A stretch of DNA of 17,961 bases, from NCBI GenBank assembly GCA_005779525.1, contig SXIZ01000152.1:1-17961 (forward strand), written 5' to 3'. Within the stretch, counting starts at the first letter, position 1, and each line of letters begins with the position of its first letter. Positions 6,831 to 14,843 of the stretch are shown here, piece by piece. The translations under genes were made by a program, and so were the position numbers. The stretch is from Methylococcaceae bacterium (GTDB taxonomy: Bacteria; Pseudomonadota; Gammaproteobacteria; Methylococcales; Methylomonadaceae). The notes beneath the pieces were generated by a model. That model saw only the letters and a list, made by a program, of their open reading frames with translations, searched no databases and was not told the origin of the DNA.

Positions 6831-8963
6831 CTAAGCCAAGTTAGCACCCCGCCATCCAAGGACTAATATGGATATGTCATCTGAAGCCTCAGCCCCAGCG
6901 GCAAAATCATGTACTGCCGTATAAACTGCATGCACCACCGCTCCTGCATCTTCGGTGATTAATGCAGTATTTAGCACCTCGAATAAGCGTTCCTGACCAA
7001 ATTGCTGTTGCTCCAGACTGAAAGCCTCAGTGATGCCATCAGACACTAAACATAAAAATTCTCCAGCACGTAAGTGCTGACGTGCGACAACGTACTGGAA
7101 CTCATCTAGCATACAAATCGCAGGTCCGCCCATGGATTCTAAGACTTGTGGGGGATGCAGCGCTGAGATCAGCAGGGCTTTTTCATGCCCTGCGTTACAG
7201 TACTCTAGTTCACCTGTTGCCAGATTGATAATGCCAAGAAAAGCGGTGACGAATAAAAATTCAGAATTATCTCTCGAAATTTCAAGATTAGCCTGGGTAA
7301 CCAAGTTTGCTAGCGACAGATTATTTCTTAAGGCTAAACTTTTAACTAAGGTTTTACTAATCGCCATAAATAAACTGGCCGGGATTCCCTTACCACAAAC
7401 ATCGCCCAAAATAAAAAATACCCTATCGGCATCTAACCGGAAAAAATCATAAAAATCCCCACCCACCGCTTTGGCCGGGAGCAACTTGGCGGCAATAGTT
7501 AGGCGCGGCTCATTGGGAAACACACTGTGTGGATTTGGACAAATTCCCATTTGAATTCGGCTGGCAGCTTCCATTTCACCGTCGAATTTTGCGGCGCGCA
7601 AACGTTGCTCCTGCAAATCCAGTTGTAATTTTTGCCGCTGTCTTAGGGTATGCAGCAACGCTTGTGTCAGCAGTATTCCGAGCAGCACAATACTGAAGGC
7701 AATTGGGGTGGCAACGTCTATTAACCACTGTTGCGATAGAAACACGCTATAGCCCGCTGCCAGCAAACCGACAGCTAGAGTAAGCACCAGAGCAACTAAA
7801 TATAAGGGATTCAGCCTAGAGCTCGCACCACACAAGCCTAAACCTAATAACAGGACTAATGCTGTTTCCAAACTGGGCGCCCAAACTGGTCGCTGCAACA
7901 AATTTTGATCATAAATTGCTTCCAGTAACTGTGCATGAATCTCTACCCCGGCGACTTGCTCGCGCAAGGAGGTCGTGTATTTATCGACCAATCCTAACCC
8001 CGACACCCCCAGCAATACCCATTTCCCGGTAAACTGCTGTAGATCCACTTTGCCTTCGAGAATATCACCCGCCGCAATAAAGCGCTGTGCATCATGATGC
8101 CCATAATGCACCCACAGCGAACCATCTTTTTGTGTAGGTAGCACTAAACTGCCAACATCCACCTGATAAATGCCCTGGGCATGACTATGAATTTGGTAAA
8201 ACTGACTTGCGGTGCCCAAGCGCAACATTTCTAAAGCCAGTGAAGGCATGAGTTTATCGCCTATGCTGACAACTAATGGCACTCGGCGAACAATACCAGC
8301 TTCGAGTAAGGTATTTAATGCCGCATGCCCGCTAGCAGCCGCATCCAAAGAGGCAAGATTTTTTAAGGCACTGGGAAAATAAGGGGTAAATGCTTGTGGT
8401 TCGGTACCCAAAGCTCGAAAGGTTGCCGCACTCAGCTGAACTGGTGGCCCCTCGGGTAAGCCTGCGACGCCCAAAATTGTTGGCCCCTTGCTCAGGGCAG
8501 TCGCTAAAACTGCATCATTACTGGGTAAACTACAGACTTGTAGGATTAACTTGGCATCCACTTGCGGCAGATAACGCGCCACAGTGCACGGCGAAGATCG
8601 ATCTGCTTCGGGCATGATAATGTCTAGACCAATTGCCACGGGCTGTGCAGTTGCAATTTTTGTCAATAATTGCGCTAATAAATTTCGGGGCCAGGGCCAT
8701 TGGCCATAGCGTTGTAAGCTACTTTCATCAATATCCACAATCAACACTGGCGCAGACTCACGTTCGCGGGGAGCCTGGATTTGATAGTTATCAAACAAAA
8801 ACACTTGCAGCTGATGTTGGTAAGGTAAGCCACCCAGCAGCTGACAGGCACAAAACAGTGCAACCCACACTAAAGCACTAAATTTAAGCCACTGCCCAGG
8901 CAAACTTGGAGGATATTTAGGCTTTAACTTAAAATTAACTATCTTGGTTGGGTTCACTGGCAC
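6831..8963 (-). CDS. CHASE2-domain membrane sensor with PP2C (SpoIIE/RsbU-type) phosphatase
   Basis: The protein has 710 residues. A transmembrane helix at about 25-45 leads into a periplasmic CHASE2 domain (about 46-360, with LIVDIDESSLQRYGQWPWPR and the closing GKWVLLGVSGLGLVDKYTT and VAGVEIHAQ segments). Three membrane helices (about 363-383, 386-410, 413-438) follow, then a short coiled coil (about 440-470) and a cytoplasmic PP2C phosphatase. Metal-binding motifs are complete: GGDFYD (D503, D506), GDVCGKG (D521), CNAGH (589-593), SDGITE (D642) and ASDDIS (D695-D696). Such enzymes dephosphorylate STAS anti-sigma antagonists, and the divergent STAS gene is the obvious substrate. The start codon is GTG; no ATG is available before the first helix. 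It is convergent with fecR-ompA, a neighbourhood typical of CHASE2 sensors. The ligand is unknown. Confidence 0.92.
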   Translation of the reverse strand: MPVNPTKIVNFKLKPKYPPSLPGQWLKFSALVWVALFCACQLLGGLPYQHQLQVFLFDNYQIQAPRERESAPVLIVDIDESSLQRYGQWPWPRNLLAQLLTKIATAQPVAIGLDIIMPEADRSSPCTVARYLPQVDAKLILQVCSLPSNDAVLATALSKGPTILGVAGLPEGPPVQLSAATFRALGTEPQAFTPYFPSALKNLASLDAAASGHAALNTLLEAGIVRRVPLVVSIGDKLMPSLALEMLRLGTASQFYQIHSHAQGIYQVDVGSLVLPTQKDGSLWVHYGHHDAQRFIAAGDILEGKVDLQQFTGKWVLLGVSGLGLVDKYTTSLREQVAGVEIHAQLLEAIYDQNLLQRPVWAPSLETALVLLLGLGLCGASSRLNPLYLVALVLTLAVGLLAAGYSVFLSQQWLIDVATPIAFSIVLLGILLTQALLHTLRQRQKLQLDLQEQRLRAAKFDGEMEAASRIQMGICPNPHSVFPNEPRLTIAAKLLPAKAVGGDFYDFFRLDADRVFFILGDVCGKGIPASLFMAISKTLVKSLALRNNLSLANLVTQANLEISRDNSEFLFVTAFLGIINLATGELEYCNAGHEKALLISALHPPQVLESMGGPAICMLDEFQYVVARQHLRAGEFLCLVSDGITEAFSLEQQQFGQERLFEVLNTALITEDAGAVVHAVYTAVHDFAAGAEASDDISILVLGWRGANLA

Positions 8964-9178
8964 GGTTTTCTTAGCTAAGTTACGACAATTGCACGTGCAA
9001 AAGCGGGCATCCGAGTAAGCTGCAATACAAAAACTTTGATCTATAACTCATTATTTTTTGTCACTCTCTGCAAAATTTAGACTATGCTTAACTTTAGTTG
9101 AGCTAAAGCATACCCCTAAATTTTACAAGTTCAGCATCGACTATTCGAGCAGACCCGCCTAAGCAGGAAAAACATAAA
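8964..9178. promoter_or_regulatory. Divergent promoter region of the phosphatase and STAS genes
   Basis: These 215 bp separate the GTG start of the phosphatase gene from the STAS ATG. On the plus strand TTGTCA (9058-9063) resembles a -35 box, and CTATGCTTAA (9082-9091) resembles the extended -10 of sigma-S promoters, with 19 bp between the hexamers. This is longer than optimal. Confidence 0.45.
9072..9124 (+). repeat. Nested inverted repeat upstream of the STAS gene
   Basis: The outer arms AAAATTTAG (9072-9080) and CTAAATTTT (9116-9124) are exact complements. Within them TATGCTT (9083-9089) pairs with AAGCATA (9106-9112). The centre can also pair (CTTTAG 9092-9097 with CTAAAG 9103-9108). The whole can fold into a 53-nt stem with small internal loops, ending 54 nt before the STAS start codon. 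It may be a DNA operator or a structured leader. Confidence 0.55.
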
Positions 9179-9544
9179 ATGCCGCTGGAGAATACCGTGA
9201 CAATTACTGCAGAACACCTAGAGCATAATGTTCTCAAGCTAAGTTTAGCGGGTCGTTTAGATCTCGAAGGTGTCAATACCATTGATGATACCTTTACCCA
9301 AATGATAGCGTATCCAACCCAAGCCGTGCTTATCGATATGCAAAAAGTCAATTTTCTTGCATCCTTTGGCATACGCTTACTGCTGATTAACGCCAAAGCA
9401 TTATATAATCGCGGCGGTAAAATGGCTTTGTACAATGTAGAACCCAATATTGCCAAAGTCTTAGAAATATCTGGTTTAGATAAACTTATCCCCGTGCACC
9501 CTGAAATGACCAGTGCCCAATCCTGGATATCAAGTACAATTTAA
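9179..9544 (+). CDS. STAS-domain anti-sigma factor antagonist
   Basis: The single-domain STAS protein has 121 residues and the fold of SpoIIAA/RsbV. Landmarks are LAGRLDLEGVNTIDD (24-37), the strand AVLIDMQKVNF (49-59) and FLASFGIRLLL (59-69). By alignment the phosphoacceptor is S62, in the place of the Ser of the D-S-[ST]-G motif in RsbV; here the Asp is Ala, a common variant. In partner-switching systems the unphosphorylated protein binds the anti-sigma kinase, the kinase inactivates it by phosphorylation, and a PP2C phosphatase restores it. All three parts are present: the ATPase gene follows and the CHASE2 phosphatase gene is divergent. An AGGA lies 10 nt before the ATG. The output is not encoded here. 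Confidence 0.9.
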   Translation: MPLENTVTITAEHLEHNVLKLSLAGRLDLEGVNTIDDTFTQMIAYPTQAVLIDMQKVNFLASFGIRLLLINAKALYNRGGKMALYNVEPNIAKVLEISGLDKLIPVHPEMTSAQSWISSTI

Positions 9545-9575
9545 TTCCCCACACTCCCAGCTACACCAACTGCTT

Positions 9576-9977
9576 ATGGAATTAGTGATTGTCAATGAAT
9601 TGACAGAACTACGGAGAATGTCGCAGTGGTTAGATGCGGCGTTAAACGATAGCAATTTGACGCATAAACAACGTTTTATTTTTGATCTATGTGCTAACGA
9701 AGCAGTCACCAATATCATCTCCTACGCCTACACTGATCAAAAAAAACACACGATTATCCTCAGATTGAGCCTGGATGCGCAGCGAGCAAGTTTAGAAATC
9801 GAAGATGACGGCCGCGCCTTTAATCTGCTTGAAGCTCCGCCTTTTCAAGCTTCACAACAGATTGAAACCACTGAGGTGGGTGGTTGTGGTATACACCTAA
9901 TTAAAAATCTGATGGATGAAATTCATTACCAACGACTGGAGGATAAAAACATCTTAGTGTTAGCAGTTTTTACCTAA
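9576..9977 (+). CDS. RsbW/SpoIIAB-type serine kinase (anti-sigma factor), HATPase domain
   Basis: The protein has 133 residues from the ATG at 9576, with a GHKL-type ATPase fold. It carries an N-box (ANEAVTNIISYAY, E42 and N46), a G1 box (IEDDGRAF, D77-G79) and a G2 box (VGGCGIHL, 101-108). In this family it phosphorylates the STAS partner and sequesters a sigma factor or another target. The N terminus MELVIVNELTEL matches the usual beginning of the family, which is why I prefer 9576. A GTG at 9513 would add 21 residues and overlap the STAS gene by 32 bp, but those residues show no family character. Neither start has a clear Shine-Dalgarno sequence; translation may be coupled to the STAS gene 31 bp upstream. 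Together with the STAS and CHASE2-PP2C genes it completes a partner-switching module. Confidence 0.87.
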   Translation: MELVIVNELTELRRMSQWLDAALNDSNLTHKQRFIFDLCANEAVTNIISYAYTDQKKHTIILRLSLDAQRASLEIEDDGRAFNLLEAPPFQASQQIETTEVGGCGIHLIKNLMDEIHYQRLEDKNILVLAVFT

Positions 9978-10306
9978 ATCCAGTATGCAATACAAGTATT
10001 TAGCGTAGCAAGCCTCCGCAAGACAAGCGAATTTGACCACAATACAACAACGCCTTCGTCACCCTCGACTAACACTTTCACTACCCTGCAATTTTGGGTA
10101 TACCCTGCAAAAATTGTCTGTATTCCAGTTTTTATAACTTCGCGAAATTGGAGAATTAACTGGATAACATCAACCTTAAAAAAATATCATATTGATTTAT
10201 AAAAGTATTTTATAAAAGCATTATAAGTATACCTTTTGGCATGACTTGTGTTTATTTGTAAGCCATCACCGTGTCAAAACCTAAAGTAGCAAAGGAGTTA
10301 CTACTA
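9978..10306. other. Upstream region of the Ig-like repeat gene, with direct repeats
   Basis: No gene is present. TACCCTGCAA occurs twice (10082-10091 and 10101-10110), with a GGGTATACCC palindrome (10096-10105) between and overlapping the second copy. Further on TTTATAAAAG occurs at 10196-10205 and 10209-10218, and a related TTATAAG at 10221-10227, at 12-13 bp steps in an AT-rich stretch. These look like binding sites and promoter DNA for the next gene. I cannot fix the -10/-35 pair. Confidence 0.45.
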
Positions 10307-13300
10307 ATGCTTATACCCAGCATCAAAACCACTAAAACCCAATTACTTGGCTCCTTGCCTGTAGATAATAGCCTGAACGTTGCACCTGATAGTAATATTA
10401 TTTTACAGTTCAGTGCGCCCGTCGTACTAGGCAGCGGCTATATTATCATCAGTAATGGGCAAAATGATGTGCGTAGTATTCCCGTCAACGATTCTCTGCG
10501 AATCCATATCCTCCCGAATGCCGATAATTCCGGCAGCAATATCACCATTAACCCTAATTTTGATTTATTCAACGACAGCAACTATTTCGTGCAATTCGCC
10601 GATGGGGTATTCAAAGATCAAACGGGGAATGATATTGTCGGAATTAACGACACCCGCACTTTAAATTTTAAAACCGCACCGCCCGATCAAACGCCGCCCA
10701 TCCCGGTAAGCAGTTCCCCCGCGAATCAACAACTCGCGGTGGCAGTAGATAGTAATATTACCGTTAGCTTTAATGAGCCAATTAACTTAGCTAGCGGACA
10801 CTTCACGCTTAGCAATGGTCAAGGCGATACCCGCGAATTTTATTACGAATACTCCGTGGATCAATCCGGCTATGTGTATCGTGGAAATGATAACTCCACG
10901 CTCATTATTGATCCAAGGCAAGATTTAATCGCCAATAGTGAATATTTTCTGCAAATGGATAGCGGAGCAGTCACTGATTTTGCGGGTAATCCGGTAGCAG
11001 CCGTCCAAGATCCACAGGCACTTAGATTTAAGACTGGCGCCCCTGAAACTATTCCACCGATTCCAATCAGTAGTTTTCCTCTGAATGGCACTGAGATTCC
11101 AGTAAATCAGACTATTAGCGCCCAGTTTAATGAAACTATCCAAGCGGGTACGGGAAAAATTACCCTCAGCAATGGCCAAGGTGACACTCAGATTATTGAC
11201 GTCAAAGACTCACGTCACGTTGTCATTAACGGAGTAGATATCAGCGTTACTCCGCTGAAAAACTTACTCCCTGACAGCCATTACTCTGTGCTGGTAGACC
11301 CAGGTGCGCTCACCGATCTGAATGGCAATCCTATTGCGGGCTTGCAAGATGCTAACGCCTTTAGCTTTTTCACTGACACCCAAGCACCGCAACTCACTGG
11401 TCATTATTTGACCGGGAATAACCAAGCATTGAGCTTGCAATTCAATGAGAACATCCAAGCCGGTTCTGGCAGTATAGTGATTAGTAATAACCAAGGGGAT
11501 AGTCAGCGTATTGCAATACACGATAATAGCCAAGTGATGTTTAGCAAGACTGGCGTCACCATTACCCCCAAAGATAGCTTATTAGCTGGCAGTCAGTATT
11601 TTGTGCAGCTAGACAGCGGTGTTATTCAAGATACCTCGGGGCATAGCTTGGCTGCCACGAACGTGCCGTTCACGCTTACACCACAGCCCCTAGATACTAT
11701 TAAACCGTCGCCAGTTTCAAGCACTCCGGTTTATGGCCAGCAACAAGCTCCCCTCGACAGTGATATTCGGATAACGTTTAATGAACCAATCACCCTCGGA
11801 ACTGGACATTTTGTGCTTAGCAATGGTCAAGGAGACACACGCACCATTGCTGCGAATGATACTTCGCAGGTGAATCATTATTACTCAGGAAAATCCTTTG
11901 ATTCCACGAGTATCAATATCAATCCCAAAGAGAACTTATTAGCGAATAGTCATTATTATCTCACCATGGAAGACAATGCCATACTGGATATGGCGGGCAA
12001 TGCCGCCAACGCAGTGCTGGGCAATGATGCCCTGCAGTTCAGTACCTTTGATTCCCAAGCACCAGTTTTGAATTACGTCTCGCCTGTTGATGATTCGGTG
12101 CAAGTGCTGACGAATACCTCGATTACTGCACAATTTAATGAACCCATTAAAGCAGGTCAGGGTAATATCGTGATTAGCAATAACCAAGGGGATACGCGTA
12201 CTATCGCCATCACGGATAGTACGCAAGTTACCCTATACAGGAGTGAAATTAGCGTAAAACCCAGCCAAAATTTGTTACCCAATTCCTTGTACCACGTCCA
12301 ATTTGATAAAGGTGTGATTACTGACTTAGCGAGTCATCCAGCTGACGGCATTTATGATGATAAACAATATAATTTTTTGACGGCTGCAGCCGACCTTACT
12401 GCGCCCCAGTTTAGCTATGGTCTGATAACACAAGCCACTTCCTACCAACCCGTTAACAGCATTAATCTGTATTTTAATGAAGCACTGCGTAACGGCGTCG
12501 GCAATATTATCCTCAGTGATGGTGGAAATGACTTCAGAAGCATTGCCATTACTGACGCAACCCAAGTGGCTATTTATGGCAATAACTTAAGCATTACCCC
12601 CACTCAAGCCCTGCACACCAACAGCCATTATCAAGTTAGCATCGAAAACGGTGCCTTAAGTGATCTGGCGGGAAACGCATACACGACTAAGAGGACTTTA
12701 CCGTTATTCAGTTTTGACACTCCGGCCCCGGATACCACCGCGCCGCAGTTACTGACGACTAATACAACTCAGTTACCGATCAATGAAAATATTAGACTCG
12801 CATTTGATGAGACCATCAAACTCGGAACGGGCAATATCTTGCTGAGTAATTCCCAGGGGGACAATCGACTAATAAGCCTGCAAGATGCCACCCAAGTCAG
12901 CATAGAATCTGCCGTATTGGTCATCAATCCGACTCAAGATTTAAGCCCTAACAGTCACTATACGCTCAGCTTTGACCCCGCCGCACTCACTGATTTGGCG
13001 AACAATAGCTACAGCAACAACTTAAGCTTTGATACTCTAGGTAAACTTCCCGCGATCGCTACCCAAAATCCGGTACAGGAAATCAATCATGGTGGCATGC
13101 TCGGCGTCTACGATAATCTGGATCAATTGGTATTACATTTTGATGCCGCTGTACAGTGGCACGGCGGCTTTAAACTGAACCAACACAGTTTTGGAGGCAA
13201 TGATATTGTCTTGAGTACCGATGGCTTATCTGCCAGCGTAGAACTCGATAGTCATAGTAACGTCGCGCATGGCGATGTGCTGACCTTAACGGGCATTAGC

Positions 13301-13345
13301 GATGCAACGGGTGCTTACAATGTAAGTTTGGAATTTACCTTATAA
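10307..13345 (+). CDS. Large Ig-like (SbsA/Big_5-type) repeat protein, probable surface or secreted adhesin
   Basis: The protein has 1012 residues from the ATG at 10307. That start is chosen over the GTG at 10271 because AAGGAG (10292-10297) lies 9 nt before it. It is eight tandem domains of about 100-120 residues. Each runs through a proline-rich opening (such as TPPIPVSSSPA), ITVSFNEPI, GTGxIxLSNxQGDxR, IxxxDxxQV, ITPxxxLxxNSHYxVxxDxGAxxDLAGN and a final FxT strand. This is the pattern of bacterial Ig-like domains of the SbsA/Big_5 type in extracellular proteins. A distinct C-terminal domain of about 100 residues follows (from GKLPAIATQ), ending in a strand-like VSLEFTL. No signal peptide, LPXTG or glycine-rich RTX nonapeptides are seen, so if exported it would need a C-terminal signal (type I-like) or another route. 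The TPR-GNAT gene follows 40 bp downstream and may act on it. Confidence 0.8.
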   Translation: MLIPSIKTTKTQLLGSLPVDNSLNVAPDSNIILQFSAPVVLGSGYIIISNGQNDVRSIPVNDSLRIHILPNADNSGSNITINPNFDLFNDSNYFVQFADGVFKDQTGNDIVGINDTRTLNFKTAPPDQTPPIPVSSSPANQQLAVAVDSNITVSFNEPINLASGHFTLSNGQGDTREFYYEYSVDQSGYVYRGNDNSTLIIDPRQDLIANSEYFLQMDSGAVTDFAGNPVAAVQDPQALRFKTGAPETIPPIPISSFPLNGTEIPVNQTISAQFNETIQAGTGKITLSNGQGDTQIIDVKDSRHVVINGVDISVTPLKNLLPDSHYSVLVDPGALTDLNGNPIAGLQDANAFSFFTDTQAPQLTGHYLTGNNQALSLQFNENIQAGSGSIVISNNQGDSQRIAIHDNSQVMFSKTGVTITPKDSLLAGSQYFVQLDSGVIQDTSGHSLAATNVPFTLTPQPLDTIKPSPVSSTPVYGQQQAPLDSDIRITFNEPITLGTGHFVLSNGQGDTRTIAANDTSQVNHYYSGKSFDSTSININPKENLLANSHYYLTMEDNAILDMAGNAANAVLGNDALQFSTFDSQAPVLNYVSPVDDSVQVLTNTSITAQFNEPIKAGQGNIVISNNQGDTRTIAITDSTQVTLYRSEISVKPSQNLLPNSLYHVQFDKGVITDLASHPADGIYDDKQYNFLTAAADLTAPQFSYGLITQATSYQPVNSINLYFNEALRNGVGNIILSDGGNDFRSIAITDATQVAIYGNNLSITPTQALHTNSHYQVSIENGALSDLAGNAYTTKRTLPLFSFDTPAPDTTAPQLLTTNTTQLPINENIRLAFDETIKLGTGNILLSNSQGDNRLISLQDATQVSIESAVLVINPTQDLSPNSHYTLSFDPAALTDLANNSYSNNLSFDTLGKLPAIATQNPVQEINHGGMLGVYDNLDQLVLHFDAAVQWHGGFKLNQHSFGGNDIVLSTDGLSASVELDSHSNVAHGDVLTLTGISDATGAYNVSLEFTL

Positions 13346-13347
13346 AT

Positions 13348-13363
13348 GCGCTACGCGCTTTTC
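13348..13363 (+). terminator. Short GC hairpin with T-run after the repeat gene
   Basis: GCGC-TAC-GCGC followed by TTTTC lies just after the stop of the Ig-like gene. Only 4 bp of stem are present, so it may attenuate rather than end transcription into the TPR-GNAT gene. Confidence 0.25.
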
Positions 13364-13385
13364 ATTTTCTTACCGCACCCAGATT

Positions 13386-14546
13386 ATGCACGAGATTTTT
13401 AAACAAGCGCTGCAACAGTTTCGCAGCGGCCATTTGCAGCAAGCAGAACAATTGTGTTATCAACTTTGGGCTAGTAATCCTGAAGATGCCGATACCTTGC
13501 ATTTATTAGCGATTATCTACGCCCGCACCCAACGCACAGCCCTCGCACATGAATATTTTCAGCAAGCCCTCGCGCAAGCCCCAGACCGTGGCGATTTCTG
13601 CGCTAACTATGCCAATTTACTCTGGGAAAGTGGTCGCATCGAAGCCACTATCCACTATAGCCAGCGAGCCATTGCCTTACCTAATCCTCGCCCCGAAGCT
13701 TACAACACCTTAGGCAATGCCTTATTTCGTTTAGGCAATTTTGCCGAAGCGATTACCCACTATCGTGCGGCTCTTGAACTTTCGGCAGACTATGCCGAAG
13801 CGCACAATAATCTCGGACAAGCATTAAAAGCCCTCGATGACTGGCAGGCGGCAGAACTTAGCTTTCGCCAAGCCTTAAGTTTGCGCCCAGATTTTAATTT
13901 GGCTGCCGATAATCTAAAACAAGTCGACCGCCTATGGTTGCAACCCGTCATAGGTAAGCGGCTAAGCTTAAGACGCACGGCCGTAAGCGATGCGGAATAT
14001 ATTTTTGCCTGCTATCAAAACCAAGCATTTATGCACTTTTACAATCGTTTAGTGCAAGTGCAATCTTTAGAACATCTCAGCCAGCAATTGCAAGAAGAAA
14101 GCAAAACCCATCCCTATCAAAACAAAGCCATCAATTGGGTGATCATGCACAACACGCGGCAACATCCATTAGGTTTAGCCAATTTAGTGGATATTCAACT
14201 CACGCATAGACGCGCGGAATTTCTAGTAGGTATTCCAGAACAGCAGGATAGACACGCAGGCAGCGGACTAGAAGCTACCCTTTTGGTGCTGGATTTTGCG
14301 TTTAATCGCTTACAGCTGAATAAAATCATCACCCTAATCTACAGCGATAACCAAGCCTCGCTAGATAACAATGTCGCGTTAGGCTTTCGCCGCGAAAGTT
14401 ATTTTCAGCAGCACCTTTGGGATAGTAAACAACAACACTTTATTGATCTCTATGGCAATGCCCTCACGCTAGATGCATTTCGGGCTAATCGTCGTTTAGG
14501 CAAATTATCGTTGCGGTTATTGGGGCGGGATATTACTCAGCCGTAA
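13386..14546 (+). CDS. TPR repeat-GNAT acetyltransferase fusion protein
   Basis: The protein has 386 residues in two parts. Residues 1-180 are about five tetratricopeptide repeats (for example AYNTLGNALFRLGNFAEAI and EAHNNLGQALKALDDWQAAE), a helical protein-binding scaffold. Residues about 190-360 are a GNAT N-acyltransferase of the RimJ/RimL type: it opens with LSLRRTAVSDAEYIF, the acetyl-CoA loop is RHAGSGLEA (289-297), and LNKIITLIYSDNQASLDNNVALGF is the conserved motif A/B region. There is no signal peptide, so it acts in the cytoplasm. It follows the Ig-like repeat gene by 40 bp on the same strand and is probably co-transcribed, so the repeat protein or its secretion partner is a natural candidate substrate; this is inference. 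No clear ribosome binding site precedes the ATG. Confidence 0.85.
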   Translation: MHEIFKQALQQFRSGHLQQAEQLCYQLWASNPEDADTLHLLAIIYARTQRTALAHEYFQQALAQAPDRGDFCANYANLLWESGRIEATIHYSQRAIALPNPRPEAYNTLGNALFRLGNFAEAITHYRAALELSADYAEAHNNLGQALKALDDWQAAELSFRQALSLRPDFNLAADNLKQVDRLWLQPVIGKRLSLRRTAVSDAEYIFACYQNQAFMHFYNRLVQVQSLEHLSQQLQEESKTHPYQNKAINWVIMHNTRQHPLGLANLVDIQLTHRRAEFLVGIPEQQDRHAGSGLEATLLVLDFAFNRLQLNKIITLIYSDNQASLDNNVALGFRRESYFQQHLWDSKQQHFIDLYGNALTLDAFRANRRLGKLSLRLLGRDITQP

Positions 14547-14843
14547 GTTATTTCGGGATTTTCAATATCGTGCGGCGCGGATGGCGGTGGCGGAAATTTC
14601 CAGCACAGAAGCAAGAATCAGACACGCAAACGCTACAGCATTGAATGCCAGCTCATCTTATTGGTTCGTAAGTCATACTAGACAAATAGTATCTTTAACG
14701 GTGGTATTCCAAATTTCCCCTCACTAGCTTTCGACACTATAAATCTTTCGACTTGCAAATGAAAAATAATATAAAATAATAATACTTTACTTAGATGTTA
14801 GTATATCTAATCACAATTACTTAACCAAATTTTGTATAATCAT
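14547..14843. other. Intergenic region turning AT-rich
   Basis: No gene is seen. The first 100 bases have the composition of the preceding gene; from about 14750 the sequence becomes strongly AT-rich, continuing into the next gene. A TATAAT at 14835-14840 lies only 3 bases before the ATG at 14844, too close for an ordinary promoter with a leader, and has no good -35 box. Confidence 0.4.

Noticed and set aside
9513..9575. GTG start giving a 154-residue kinase that overlaps the STAS gene
   Set aside because: The extra residues lack family character and the family N terminus begins exactly at the ATG at 9576. Not fully excluded, since neither start has a good ribosome binding site.
10196..10227. 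Short regular repeats considered as a CRISPR array
   Set aside because: The repeats are 7-10 bp at 12-13 bp steps with no spacers; no CRISPR or cas gene is present.
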